A stretch of DNA of 64,000 nt. Source: Microvirga mediterraneensis. GTDB taxonomy: Bacteria; Pseudomonadota; Alphaproteobacteria; Rhizobiales; Beijerinckiaceae. The notes beneath the pieces were generated by a model, which searched no databases, had not been told where the DNA came from, and saw only the letters and a program-made list of their open reading frames with translations. Shown here piece after piece: positions 26,471 to 34,537 of the stretch. The DNA is taken from the NCBI RefSeq assembly GCF_013520865.1, contig NZ_JACDXJ010000001.1, positions 4,015,501 to 4,079,500 on the forward strand. Direction: 5' to 3'. Position 1 is the first letter of the stretch. Each line of letters begins with the position of its first letter. Both the position numbers and the translations under genes were made by a program.

Positions 26471-26959
26471 TTGACGTCTCTCTCGCCAGCCCCTGCTCCC
26501 GTCGAGACCGCCGATCCTCTGCGGATCTGGTTTCGCTTCATCCGCCTGAACCGCCGGGCGACCAATGCGGTCGCCGCGGAGCTGAAGGAATTGGGCCTGT
26601 CGATTCCGCAGTTCGACCTGCTCTCCACGCTCACGGAACGCGAGGGCATGAGCCAGCAGGAGCTGGCGGAGCGGCTCTACGTCACCAAGGGCAACGTCTC
26701 GGGACTGCTCGACCGCATGGTCGAAGCAGGCCTTGTCGAGCGGCGCTCGATCCCCGGCGACCGGCGATCCAATGCCCTGTACCTGACCGCGAAAGGCCGC
26801 GACCTCGCGAATCGCGGGATCGCCGCGCAGCGGGCCTATGTGATGCGCACGCTCGGGACGCTTCCGTCTCAGGACCTGGCCGACCTCGAGCGCATCGTCC
26901 TGGCCTGGCGCGACAAAGCACGGGCCGAGGAAGCCGCTTCCGGCCCCAAACCCCGATAA
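26471..26959 (+). CDS. MarR family transcriptional regulator
   Basis: This 162-residue protein starts at TTG 26471. The winged helix is clear: MSQQELAERLYVTKGNVSGLL (about 56-76) as HTH and RSIPGDRRSNALYLTAKG as wing with the MarR-typical D-R-R. Dimerisation helices lie at both ends. The patatin-like gene follows after 7 bp and is probably its co-transcribed target or partner. The AT-rich stretch around 26428-26445 upstream (TTTGAATATAAAC) may contain promoter or operator, but I could not define a clean palindrome. Confidence 0.92.
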   Translation: MTSLSPAPAPVETADPLRIWFRFIRLNRRATNAVAAELKELGLSIPQFDLLSTLTEREGMSQQELAERLYVTKGNVSGLLDRMVEAGLVERRSIPGDRRSNALYLTAKGRDLANRGIAAQRAYVMRTLGTLPSQDLADLERIVLAWRDKARAEEAASGPKPR

Positions 26960-26966
26960 GGTCTCG

Positions 26967-27812
26967 ATGTTCGACGCGGTAGCCTTCGCGGGCGGCGGCA
27001 ACCGCTGCTACTGGCAGGGCGGCTTCTGGGAGGCGGCCGCTCCCCTGCTCGGCCTGAAGCCCGAAATGGTCGTCGGCGTGAGCGCGGGCGCTTGGTCGGC
27101 CTGCTACAGCCTTCTCGGGCTCGGCCGTCGGGTGAACGAAATGGTGGCGGAGGGCTGCAGCCTGGGGCGCCGCAATTTCGAATGGCGCGCCTGGCGCAGC
27201 GAAGGCTCGCCCTGGCCGGTCTCGCTCATGTACCGCAGTCTGATCGAGGCGATCATCGACGAAACCGCCCTGGCACACCTGAAGCAGGGTCCGAACACCC
27301 TGATCGGGCTCGCCCGCAAGCCACGCCGCCTGCCCCTGTCGGTCGCCATTCCGCTGGGCATCGCGACCTATCAGATCGAGAAGAAATGGCATTCCCCGGT
27401 TCATCCGCGCGGCGGCAGGGCCCTGGGATTCCGCCCGGAATTCGTCCAGGTGCGGGATCTGGCCTCGCCCGCGGAACTCTCGGCCGCCCTGATGGCGAGC
27501 GCCAGCGTACCGCCCTTCATGCCGGTCGGCCGCATCGGCGGCATGGCGGCCCTGGATGGCGGGCTCGTGGACAACGTGCCGACGGAACCCCTCCTCCCGG
27601 TCGAAGAGCAGGGCGGCAGGACGCTCGTCATTCTCTCGCGCCTCTACCGCGCTTTCCCGAAGGTGAAGGGCCGCACCTACATCCAGCCCTCCGAACCCGT
27701 CCCGGTCGGGCAGTTCGACATCACCAACCCGGCGGGGATCCGCAAGGCCTACGAGATGGGATTGAGGGATGGAGAAGCCTTCGCAAGGGGTGCGGGCGCG
27801 CACCGCGTCTAA
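26967..27812 (+). CDS. Patatin-like phospholipase
   Basis: The 281-residue protein has the patatin elements in order: oxyanion loop FAGGGNRCYW (about 7-16), nucleophile elbow GVSAGAW (Ser about 40) and catalytic Asp in DGGLVDN (about 195). It is shorter than ExoU or typical RssA-type proteins but complete. It is expected to hydrolyse acyl ester bonds of lipids. It is tightly linked to the MarR gene (7 bp), suggesting that the regulator responds to a lipid or membrane-active compound (inference). Confidence 0.9.
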   Translation: MFDAVAFAGGGNRCYWQGGFWEAAAPLLGLKPEMVVGVSAGAWSACYSLLGLGRRVNEMVAEGCSLGRRNFEWRAWRSEGSPWPVSLMYRSLIEAIIDETALAHLKQGPNTLIGLARKPRRLPLSVAIPLGIATYQIEKKWHSPVHPRGGRALGFRPEFVQVRDLASPAELSAALMASASVPPFMPVGRIGGMAALDGGLVDNVPTEPLLPVEEQGGRTLVILSRLYRAFPKVKGRTYIQPSEPVPVGQFDITNPAGIRKAYEMGLRDGEAFARGAGAHRV

Positions 27813-28039
27813 TGCCGTCCGACTGTAGAAGGTTCAATGGAAGGCTCGTTGATGACCGCGGGGCGGTGTTCGTCTGCGAATTTCTTCAGAATGTTGCACC
27901 GTTAAGGATTGATTCAGCTTGAAAAGTTCATCTGCTGCCAAGCCAGCACATGATCACAGGTCTGCCCCAAAGCGGTCACAGGCGAGCGGATCATAAAACG
28001 CAGGTTGAGCCAACAGCCTCAATATTCCGGAGAGGATCC

Positions 28040-28228
28040 ATGACCCAACAGGTTTCAGAGCAGAACATCCGAACGGGCGAACAGAACGCCGCCCGCTCCA
28101 TTCCGGCCTTCAAGGCCGTCGCGCTACCGGCCCTCGCGGCAGCCGTCCAGGCAGCCAAGCCGCAGCAGAACCCGCCGAAGACGTCCGATCTTCCGGCGTT
28201 CCTTCGCAAGGAAGCCATGCTGGACTGA
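28040..28228 (+). CDS. Hypothetical protein, 62 residues
   Basis: The ATG at 28040 has GGAGAGGA closely upstream. The peptide begins MTQQVSEQNIRTGEQNAARS, has a low-complexity Ala/Pro/Gln middle (AVALPALAAAVQAAKPQQNP) and ends FLRKEAMLD. It looks intrinsically disordered. A strong hairpin terminator follows its stop, which supports it as a transcription unit. Family not recognised. Confidence 0.6.
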   Translation: MTQQVSEQNIRTGEQNAARSIPAFKAVALPALAAAVQAAKPQQNPPKTSDLPAFLRKEAMLD

Positions 28229-28244
28229 CCGGCCTGCAAAACAA

Positions 28245-28272
28245 AAAGAGCGCCCACGAGGCGCTCTTTTCA
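28245..28272. terminator. Bidirectional intrinsic terminator
   Basis: An 11-bp perfect stem, AAAAGAGCGCC/GGCGCTCTTTT, has a 5-nt loop (28257-28261) and A/T flanks on both sides. It separates the 62-residue gene from the convergent L,D-transpeptidase gene and can serve both. Confidence 0.88.
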
Positions 28273-28290
28273 TATCCGATGGCGCTCGCC

Positions 28291-28878
28291 TTATCGGACG
28301 ATGACCTTGGTGTTGAGCGCGACGCGGTTGTAGAGGTCGATCACGTCGATGTTGCGCATCCGGATGCAGCCCGAGGACACCGCGTGGCCGATCTTCTCCG
28401 GCTCGTTGGTGCCGTGGATGCGATAGAGCGTGTCCTTGTTGCCCTCGTAGAGATAGAGCGCCCGCGCGCCGAGCGGATTGGCCGGGCCGCCCTTCGTGTA
28501 CTGGACATGGGGCCAGCGCGCCTTCATCTCGGCCGGTGGGTTCCAGTCCGGCCATTCCGCCTTGCGGGCGATGCTGGCCGTGCCGGTCCAACCATAGGCC
28601 TCATCGCCGACGGCGACGCCGTAGCGGATCGCCTTCTTGTTGGGCTGCACGTAGTAGAGCTGCCGCTCCTTGGTATCGACCACGATGGTGCCCGGGGCCT
28701 CGCCCGTGGGATCGTCGATCATGTAGCGGCCGTAACGCGGGTCGTCCTCCGCCGTCGGAACCTGCGCCATCCATTCGGTGTCGCGGGCCGAGACCTGAGG
28801 GTCCGGAACGCCTTTGAAATTACAGCCGGCGAGGGCCGTGATCATTGCCAAAAGAAGGGGCAGACGGGAAAGGCGCAT
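28291..28878 (-). CDS. L,D-transpeptidase lipoprotein (YkuD domain)
   Basis: The product is 195 residues from ATG 28878. The N-terminus is a lipoprotein signal with lipobox LAGC (MRLSRLPLLLAMITALAGCN). The YkuD domain (about 65-195) ends in the catalytic motif HGTNEPEKIGHAVSSGCIRM, with the nucleophilic Cys in SSGC. It should form 3-3 peptidoglycan cross-links or attach proteins to peptidoglycan at the periplasmic face. It has its own terminator and no operon partner. Confidence 0.93.
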   Translation of the reverse strand: MRLSRLPLLLAMITALAGCNFKGVPDPQVSARDTEWMAQVPTAEDDPRYGRYMIDDPTGEAPGTIVVDTKERQLYYVQPNKKAIRYGVAVGDEAYGWTGTASIARKAEWPDWNPPAEMKARWPHVQYTKGGPANPLGARALYLYEGNKDTLYRIHGTNEPEKIGHAVSSGCIRMRNIDVIDLYNRVALNTKVIVR

Positions 28879-29067
28879 TGTGTAAAGCTCTGCAAGCTCG
28901 GCTCGGGCCAAGACGGAGGTCCGTTTCAGCCGGGTTATAGACCGGAAGGTCGGCAAATCGAATCGAAACACACCATGGCACGGCTACGCATCAAAGAGTG
29001 TTGCATCGCAACAACATAGACAGCCGCTCATGCCACTGCGACACTCCCGGCGGCCCTTTACGCAAGA

Positions 29068-30015
29068 ATGCACATGTCCACGCTTTACATCACCCATCCG
29101 GCCTGCCTCGAACACCAGACGCCGATGGGACACCCTGAACGGCCCGACCGCATCCGCGCCATCGAGCGTGCGCTGGAAAAGGAGCGGTTCACCTCGCTCG
29201 TCCGCGAGCAGGCGCCGATGGCCGAGATGGAGAGCCTGACCCTCGCCCATCCCCGAGACTACATCGTCCGGCTGCGGGATATCAGCCCCCGAGAAGGGTT
29301 AGTCAGGATTGACGAGGACACGGTGATGTCGCCGGGCACCTACGAGGCGGCGCTGCGAGGCGCCGGCGGGGCCGTGCTGGCCGTGGACGAGGTCATGTCC
29401 GGCCGGGCCACCAACGCCTTCGTGGCCATGCGCCCGCCCGGGCACCATGCGGAACGCACGCGGGCCATGGGCTTCTGCTTCTTCAACAACGCGGCCATCG
29501 CGGCCCGCCACGCCCAGAAGCGCCATGGCGCCGAGCGCATCGCGATCTTCGACTGGGACGTGCACCACGGCAACGGTACGCAGGACATCTTCTGGTCGGA
29601 TGCCAGCGTGCTCTATTGCTCGACCCACGAGGCCCCCCTGTATCCCGGGACCGGTGCCCTGTCCGAGACCGGCGAGTACGACACCATCGTCAACGCGCCG
29701 CTCAACGCGGGCGACGGCAGCGAGGCGTTCCGGGAAGCGGTCGAAACCGCGATCCTGCCCCGGATCCACGATTTCGCCCCCGACCTGATCGTCATCTCGG
29801 CGGGCTTCGACGCCCATTGGCGCGATCCGCTCGCGAGCCTGAACCTGATGGAATCTGACTTCGCCTGGGCGACCCAGAAGCTGATGGCCCTGGCCGAGCG
29901 CCATTGCGGCCAGCGGATCGTTTCGGTTCTCGAAGGCGGCTACGACCTCGAGGGCCTGTCGAGATCGACGGCCTTCCACCTCGACGCCCTCATGGGTCGC
30001 GAGACGGGGGTGTGA
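29068..30015 (+). CDS. Histone deacetylase-like amidohydrolase
   Basis: The 315-residue protein carries all class II HDAC/acetylpolyamine amidohydrolase blocks: GHPERPDRIRAIERAL, RPPGHHAER, GFCFFNNAAIAARHA, the zinc-site DWDVHHGNGTQDIF, and SAGFDAHWRDPL with EGGYDL near the end. It should deacetylate an acetylated lysine, polyamine or small molecule in the cytosol; the true substrate is unknown. The first ATG (29068) and the second (29074) are both possible, and neither has a clear Shine-Dalgarno. Confidence 0.92.
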   Translation: MHMSTLYITHPACLEHQTPMGHPERPDRIRAIERALEKERFTSLVREQAPMAEMESLTLAHPRDYIVRLRDISPREGLVRIDEDTVMSPGTYEAALRGAGGAVLAVDEVMSGRATNAFVAMRPPGHHAERTRAMGFCFFNNAAIAARHAQKRHGAERIAIFDWDVHHGNGTQDIFWSDASVLYCSTHEAPLYPGTGALSETGEYDTIVNAPLNAGDGSEAFREAVETAILPRIHDFAPDLIVISAGFDAHWRDPLASLNLMESDFAWATQKLMALAERHCGQRIVSVLEGGYDLEGLSRSTAFHLDALMGRETGV

Positions 30016-30089
30016 GCGAGGTGGCGTGAACCACTGCCGCCATGGCCAGCTTCGTCCTGGCCATCCCAGTTCGGTGAAGCACCAACGCT

Positions 30090-30188
30090 GTCATCCCCGG
30101 CGGTCCACAGGACCGGGAAGGGGATCAACGATCAAGCGCGTCACGATGGTTTCCCTTCCCCTCCGCTTCGCTCCGGCCGGGAATGACA
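30090..30188. repeat. GTCATTCCCGGCC-type palindromic element, copy 1
   Basis: It is bounded by GTCATCCCCGG and CCGGGAATGAC, with internal CGGGAAGGGGATC and TTCCCTTCCCCTCCGC arms. It lies between the convergent HDAC-like and RibB-X genes, with a shorter hairpin (ATCACCGGCACAAGGCCGGTGAT, first 20 bases at 30209-30228) just after it. Confidence 0.8.
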
Positions 30189-30262
30189 CCCAGAGTGCTT
30201 CATGCAATCGAGATCACCGGCACAAGGCCGGTGATGACGTGAAGAGGCCGAGAGAACTCACC

Positions 30263-31552
30263 TCAACACTCGATGGGCTCTTCACCGAGCAGCTCGATCC
30301 CGAAGCCGGAGAGGCCCACATAGGACCGGCTCGACGTCGCGAGATTGCGGATCGACGCGACGCCGAGATCCCGCAGGATCTGTGCGCCGAGGCCGATCTC
30401 GCGCCATTGGCTGGACCGCATCGCTTCGGACTCCGTCTCGTCGCTGTCGGAGAACGAGGTCGTCGGCACGCCGGCGGTGCCGTCGCGCAGGTAGACGAGG
30501 ACGCCCCGGCCCTCCTTGACGAAGCGCTGGAGGGCCGCGTTCACGGTCTTGCCGCCCTCGAACACGTCGGTGAGCGCATTGGCCCGGTGCAGGCGCACGG
30601 GAATGTTCGTGCCGTCGCCGATGCGGCCATGGACGAGCGCGATGTGCTGCACACTGTCGAACGGCGTCGAATAGGCATAGCCCGTGAACGAACCCCATTG
30701 CGTCTCGACCGGGAAGGTGGCGATCCGCTCGACGAGCTTCTCCCGCGCCTGACGGTAGGCGATGAGGTCGGCGACCGAGATGCGTTTGAGCGCGTGCTGC
30801 TCGGCGAAGGCGTCGATCTGCGGCCCCTTCATGACCGTGCCATCGTCGTTGGCGAGCTCGCAGATCACGCCGACGGGCGGCAGGTTCGCGAGCTTGCAGA
30901 GGTCGACGGCGGCCTCCGTGTGGCCGGAGCGCATGAGCACGCCGCCATCCTTGGCGATCAGCGGGAAGACATGGCCGGGGCGCACGAAATCGGCCGCACC
31001 CATGTTGTTGTTGGCGAGCGCCCGCACCGTGTTCGAGCGCTGCTCGGCGGAGATGCCGGTGGTCAGCCCGTGCTTCACGTCCACCGTGACGGTGAACGCC
31101 GTGCCGAGCGGAGCGTCGTTCGACTGGACCATCGGGTCGAGCCGCAGGCGTCGGGCCTCCGCAACGGTAAGCGGCGCGCAGACGATCCCGCAGGTGTTGC
31201 GGATGATGAAGGCCATCTTCTCCGGCGTGCAGAGCGAGGCGGCGACGATGAGGTCGCCCTCGTTCTCGCGGTCGTCGTCGTCGGTCACGATGACGATCTC
31301 ACCACGGGCGAAAGCCTCGATGGCTTCGGTAACGGAGTGGGACATCCATGTCTCCTTGGCGGATTCGGGCAGGAAATCGTTGGGTGTGACGGCCCCGCGC
31401 GTTTCGCGGGCGATCACTTCGGCGGTGTCGCGGGACAGCCAGGCGTGGTCCGAATTGCACATCTGGGTGATGGCCCCGGGCGTCACGCCAATCCGGCGCG
31501 CGAACGCGACGCGCGACACACCGTTGCGGGACAACCAGTCAGCCAGTTTCAT
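30263..31552 (-). CDS. ribB: RibB-X (DHBP synthase) with N-terminal HTH
   Basis: The 429-residue frame encodes three parts. Residues 1-62 are a Cro/YdaS-like helix-turn-helix (MKLADWLSRNGVSRVAFARR, then IGVTPGAITQM). Residues 70-270 are 3,4-dihydroxy-2-butanone-4-phosphate synthase (TDDDDRENEGDLIVAA acidic metal site; RPGHVFPL, RSGHTEAAVDL). Residues 280-429 resemble GTP cyclohydrolase II but lack its zinc cysteines (RLHRANALTDVFEG), as in the RibX-type domains of other Rhizobiales. It makes the four-carbon riboflavin precursor. An in-frame ATG at 31345 has an excellent Shine-Dalgarno (AAGGAGA, 6-7 nt), so plain RibB-X may also be made. A perfect palindrome lies 25 bp upstream of the long start. 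Confidence 0.88.
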   Translation of the reverse strand: MKLADWLSRNGVSRVAFARRIGVTPGAITQMCNSDHAWLSRDTAEVIARETRGAVTPNDFLPESAKETWMSHSVTEAIEAFARGEIVIVTDDDDRENEGDLIVAASLCTPEKMAFIIRNTCGIVCAPLTVAEARRLRLDPMVQSNDAPLGTAFTVTVDVKHGLTTGISAEQRSNTVRALANNNMGAADFVRPGHVFPLIAKDGGVLMRSGHTEAAVDLCKLANLPPVGVICELANDDGTVMKGPQIDAFAEQHALKRISVADLIAYRQAREKLVERIATFPVETQWGSFTGYAYSTPFDSVQHIALVHGRIGDGTNIPVRLHRANALTDVFEGGKTVNAALQRFVKEGRGVLVYLRDGTAGVPTTSFSDSDETESEAMRSSQWREIGLGAQILRDLGVASIRNLATSSRSYVGLSGFGIELLGEEPIEC

Positions 31553-31576
31553 GAAGCTGAATTAGCCGAGGCGTGG

Positions 31577-31595
31577 ATTTTAGTAAAACTAAAAT
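31577..31595 (-). promoter_or_regulatory. Palindromic operator candidate upstream of HTH-RibB-X
   Basis: Perfect 8-bp arms ATTTTAGT and ACTAAAAT are separated by three A residues, in an AT-rich island within GC-rich flanks, 24 bp before the start codon of the HTH fusion. A TTGCAA box further upstream could be a -35 element. It is the natural candidate binding site for the encoded HTH (autoregulation), or for another repressor. Confidence 0.6.
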
Positions 31596-31755
31596 TTGCA
31601 ATGGAGGCTTTGCAAAAACCGCCTGAAATGGAGGGCGGGAACCAGCGAGCCCTCCTCGTCGCCACCGGCCTTGTGCCGGTGATCCCGATGGCCTGTAGCG
31701 CCGCCCCCCCTATCGAGATGGCCGGCACGAGGCCGGCCATGACGTCGAGGAGGCC

Positions 31756-32871
31756 TCAGCCCTCGAACGGCCAGGACGGCCCCTGCCCCACCTGGCCGCG
31801 ATGGCGCAGGAGGTGATCGGCCAGGACGCAGGCGACCATCGCCTCGCCGACCGGCACCGCCCGGATGCCCACGCAGGGGTCGTGCCGCCCCTTGGTCCGC
31901 ACCTCGGCCTCGCCGCCCGTGCGGGTGACGCTCGACCGGGGGGTGAGGATCGACGAGGTCGGCTTCACGGCGAAGCGGCACACCACGGGCTGGCCGGTGG
32001 AGATGCCGCCGAGCACGCCGCCGGCATGGTTCGACAGGAAGGTCGGCGCCCCCTGATTGCCGGGGCGCATCTCGTCCGCGTTCTCCTCGCCGCGCAAAGC
32101 TGCCGCCGCGAAGCCGTCGCCGATCTCCACGCCCTTGACCGCGTTGATGGACATCAGCGCCGAGGCGAGGTCGGAATCGAGCTTGCCGTAGATCGGCGCG
32201 CCGAGACCCGCCGGAACGCCCTCGGCCACGATCTCCAGGACCGCCCCGATGGAGGAGCCGTCCTTGCGCAGGCCGTCGAGATATTCCTCGTAGAACTGGG
32301 CCGCCTTCGCATCCGGGCAGAAGAACGGATTGCGCGCCACCTCGTCCCAATCCCAGTTGTTCCGGTCGATGGCATGCGGCCCCATCTGGACGAGCGCGCC
32401 GCGGATGGTGATGCCCGGCAGTACCTTTCGGGCGATGGCGCCCGCGGCCACGCGGGCGGCGGTCTCGCGGGCCGAGGAGCGCCCGCCGCCGCGATAGTCG
32501 CGGATGCCGTATTTCACGTCGTAGGTGAAATCCGCATGCCCCGGCCGGTAGGAATTCTTGATCTCAGAGTAGTCCTTGGAGCGCTGGTCCACGTTCTCGA
32601 TCAGGAGCGCGATCGGCGTCCCGGTCGTCACCTGCCGTCCCGTGCGCTCGTCGATGAAGACACCCGACAGGATCTTGACCTGGTCCGGCTCCTGGCGCTG
32701 GGTCGTGAAGCGCGACTGACCCGGACGGCGGCGGTCGAGCTCCGCCTGGATCTCGGCGGCCTCGAGCGGGATCATGGGCGGGCAGCCATCGACCACGCAG
32801 CCCAGGGCAGGCCCATGGCTTTCGCCGAAGGTGGTGACACGGAACAGGTGGCCGAACGTATTGTGGGACAT
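31756..32871 (-). CDS. aroC: Chorismate synthase
   Basis: The 371-residue enzyme converts 5-enolpyruvylshikimate-3-phosphate to chorismate with reduced FMN. The start is ATG 32871 ([20 protein letters not shown], the conserved first motif). [40 protein letters not shown] and the C-terminal [30 protein letters not shown] are the remaining signatures. Full length. It lies in a minus-strand housekeeping run (J-protein, fabI, histidine phosphatase, aroC, ribB). FMN dependence gives a loose metabolic link to the adjacent riboflavin gene. Confidence 0.97.
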   Translation of the reverse strand: MSHNTFGHLFRVTTFGESHGPALGCVVDGCPPMIPLEAAEIQAELDRRRPGQSRFTTQRQEPDQVKILSGVFIDERTGRQVTTGTPIALLIENVDQRSKDYSEIKNSYRPGHADFTYDVKYGIRDYRGGGRSSARETAARVAAGAIARKVLPGITIRGALVQMGPHAIDRNNWDWDEVARNPFFCPDAKAAQFYEEYLDGLRKDGSSIGAVLEIVAEGVPAGLGAPIYGKLDSDLASALMSINAVKGVEIGDGFAAAALRGEENADEMRPGNQGAPTFLSNHAGGVLGGISTGQPVVCRFAVKPTSSILTPRSSVTRTGGEAEVRTKGRHDPCVGIRAVPVGEAMVACVLADHLLRHRGQVGQGPSWPFEG

Positions 32872-33019
32872 GGCGCTTCTTCGATGTTCAGCGCGTCTTA
32901 AAACCAAAGCGCCCCGGTGTCACGCGCGATGCAATGCCGGTTTTCAAAGAGCCAGCACCTTTGGGCCCGCAGCGTGCGCTGCGAGCCTGAAGGTCAGTCG
33001 AGGGAGGGTGCGGTGTGTC

Positions 33020-33170
33020 GCCCGGCTCGCTGTGAGGGTGAGAGTGGAAGAGCCGGACGGCGCCTCGCACGCGGTTCTTTTCAGGTGGACCAGCTGGGGA
33101 GCGCCCAAGGTCGACCTCCCGCGACCACAGGCGTGCGAGGCCTGCGGCGGGACCGCCTCCCGCCCCGCAC
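33020..33170 (-). ncRNA. Candidate structured RNA or unknown inverted element
   Basis: GCCTCGCACGC (33062-33072) is perfectly complementary to GCGTGCGAGGC (33131-33141). Inside it, GTGG (33085-33088) pairs with CCAC (33125-33128) and GGGAG (33097-33101) pairs with CTCCC (33116-33120), giving one nested branch. Next to it GGCGGGA (33146-33152) pairs with TCCCGCC (33158-33164) around a CCGCC loop. Strand and ends are guesses; the aroC leader side is assumed. It matches no RNA family I can name. Confidence 0.35.
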
Positions 33171-33275
33171 TGGCTGACGCCTCGCGAGCGCGCCCCTCGG
33201 CGGGCGGGAATACGAACGATATAGCCGAGCTTGTCCGCCCTGTCAAGAACAAAGTGAGAACATGCCATCCGCCCG

Positions 33276-33380
33276 ACGATCCCTCCTCCTGAGGAGCAGC
33301 GCAGCGGCGTCCCGAAGGATCGTCCAGGGCTCTCCAGCTCCTCCTTCGCGACGCCACGGCGTGGCGCCTCAGGATGAGGG
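33276..33380. repeat. CCTCATCCTGAGG-type palindromic element, copy 1
   Basis: It is bounded by CTCCTCCTGAGGAGC and GCCTCAGGATGAGGG, with an internal CGAAGGATCG core. It matches in layout the copy at 51644-51754. Such elements are common between genes in Rhizobiales. Confidence 0.7.
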
Positions 33381-33453
33381 TGGAGGAATGTAAGGAAGAC
33401 GTGAATGGCCGCAGCATGTGCGGCCATGACATAGAAGAACGCCCATCCGCACC

Positions 33454-33873
33454 TCACCGATAGGGATAGCAATCGGCGCGGTTGAGGGTGAGGCCGAAAT
33501 GGTGGCCCAGAGCGGCGATAGCCTCCTCGTGCTCCAGGTAGGGATCGCTGTTCTCGGGACCGACGATGATGATCCTGAAGCCCGGGTCGCGCCGGCCCTC
33601 CGGCGGCAGCATGGCGGTGACGAGGGTCTTGCCCTCCGCATCCCTCAGAGTCAGGAACAGGGGCATCATGCGCTGCACGTGGGCTTTGAGGCCGATATTC
33701 CGCTCGATAAAGGGAGAGGAGGCCGACTGATAGCCGTTCGCCGCAGCCTCCCAGGCATTGCGGAAATGCTTCTCGACCGCGTGGTGCATGGCGTCGGATT
33801 CGAGCGCGGCCTCGCCTTCCGTCTCGATCCGGAACCAGGTCTTCGCCCCCGGCGCATCGCAGATATATTGCAT
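33454..33873 (-). CDS. Conserved hypothetical protein, 139 residues
   Basis: The protein begins MQYICDAPGAKTWFRIETEG and contains AMHHAVEKHFRNAWEAA, NIGLKAHVQRMMPLFLTL and a C-terminal LGHHFGLTLNRADCYPYR. It is cytosolic, with no signal or membrane segment, and of balanced composition. It lies 48 bp after the histidine phosphatase gene on the same strand and is probably co-transcribed with it. I do not recognise a function. Confidence 0.75.
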   Translation of the reverse strand: MQYICDAPGAKTWFRIETEGEAALESDAMHHAVEKHFRNAWEAAANGYQSASSPFIERNIGLKAHVQRMMPLFLTLRDAEGKTLVTAMLPPEGRRDPGFRIIIVGPENSDPYLEHEEAIAALGHHFGLTLNRADCYPYR

Positions 33874-33921
33874 GTCCTGACAACGCGGCAGCGCGGCGAA
33901 GGTTGGCCCCGCGCGCTCCCG

Positions 33922-34515
33922 TCACACCCAGCGGTAGCTGCGCCCTTCGATCATGAGCACCCGGCCCTGCCAGATGTCCATGCTGGCGGCCTGACGGGAG
34001 TTCACCCCGCAGCAGATCGCGAGGAAAGCCCGGGCGACGCCGCCATGGGCGACGATCACCGTGTCGCGGGTGAGATCGTCCAGGATCGGGCGGACGCGCT
34101 CGACCAGCATGGCGTAGCTCTCGCCCCCGCCGGGGGGCGCGTAATGCCATTTGTCCTGCTCGCGCAGGGCCGCGAGCGACGGCTCGGCCTTGCGGACCTC
34201 TTTCCAGGTCATGCCCTCCCAGGACCCGAAGGTCAGCTCGACCAAGCGGTCGTCGAGCTTGTAGGCTTCAGGATGCAGGCCGAGGGTCCTGCGCAGGATC
34301 TCCATGGTCTCGCGGGTGCGGGTCATGGGGCTCGCCACATAGGCGAGGTCCTCCACATGCGGCGCGAGCGCCTGGAGCTTGCGGCCGGCCTCTTCGGCCT
34401 GGACGCGCCCGACATCGTTGAGCGGAATGTCCTTCTGGCCCTGGAGCCTGCCCTCCAGATTCCAGTCCGTCTCGCCATGGCGAATGAAATAGATCGTGGG
34501 GCGGGACGCGATCAC
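33922..34515 (-). CDS. Histidine phosphatase family protein
   Basis: The 197-residue protein of the phosphoglycerate mutase-like superfamily has the RHGETDWN catalytic motif (about 12-19), the second arginine region SPMTRTRETMEI, the catalytic acid ELTFGSWEGMTW, and the second His in IVAHGGVARAF. Relatives dephosphorylate sugar phosphates or alpha-ribazole phosphate; the substrate here is open. It starts 22 bp after fabI, so it is very likely in one operon with it. Confidence 0.92.
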   Translation of the reverse strand: MIASRPTIYFIRHGETDWNLEGRLQGQKDIPLNDVGRVQAEEAGRKLQALAPHVEDLAYVASPMTRTRETMEILRRTLGLHPEAYKLDDRLVELTFGSWEGMTWKEVRKAEPSLAALREQDKWHYAPPGGGESYAMLVERVRPILDDLTRDTVIVAHGGVARAFLAICCGVNSRQAASMDIWQGRVLMIEGRSYRWV

Positions 34516-34537
34516 TGCGGAATCCGATACGCTGGAA

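Larger units (their letters stand above)
32872..33453. other. Gene-free region upstream of aroC
   Basis: These 582 bp hold a densely self-complementary GC-rich segment (33020-33170) and a CCTCATCCTGAGG-type repeat (33276-33380), each listed separately. The long frames crossing it on both strands lack ribosome binding sites and recognisable products. The aroC promoter must lie here; none is obvious. Confidence 0.6.

Noticed and set aside
32944..34150. Long minus-strand frames across the region upstream of aroC
   Set aside because: Arg/His/Pro-rich translations, no ribosome binding site, crossing repeats and hairpins; not coding.
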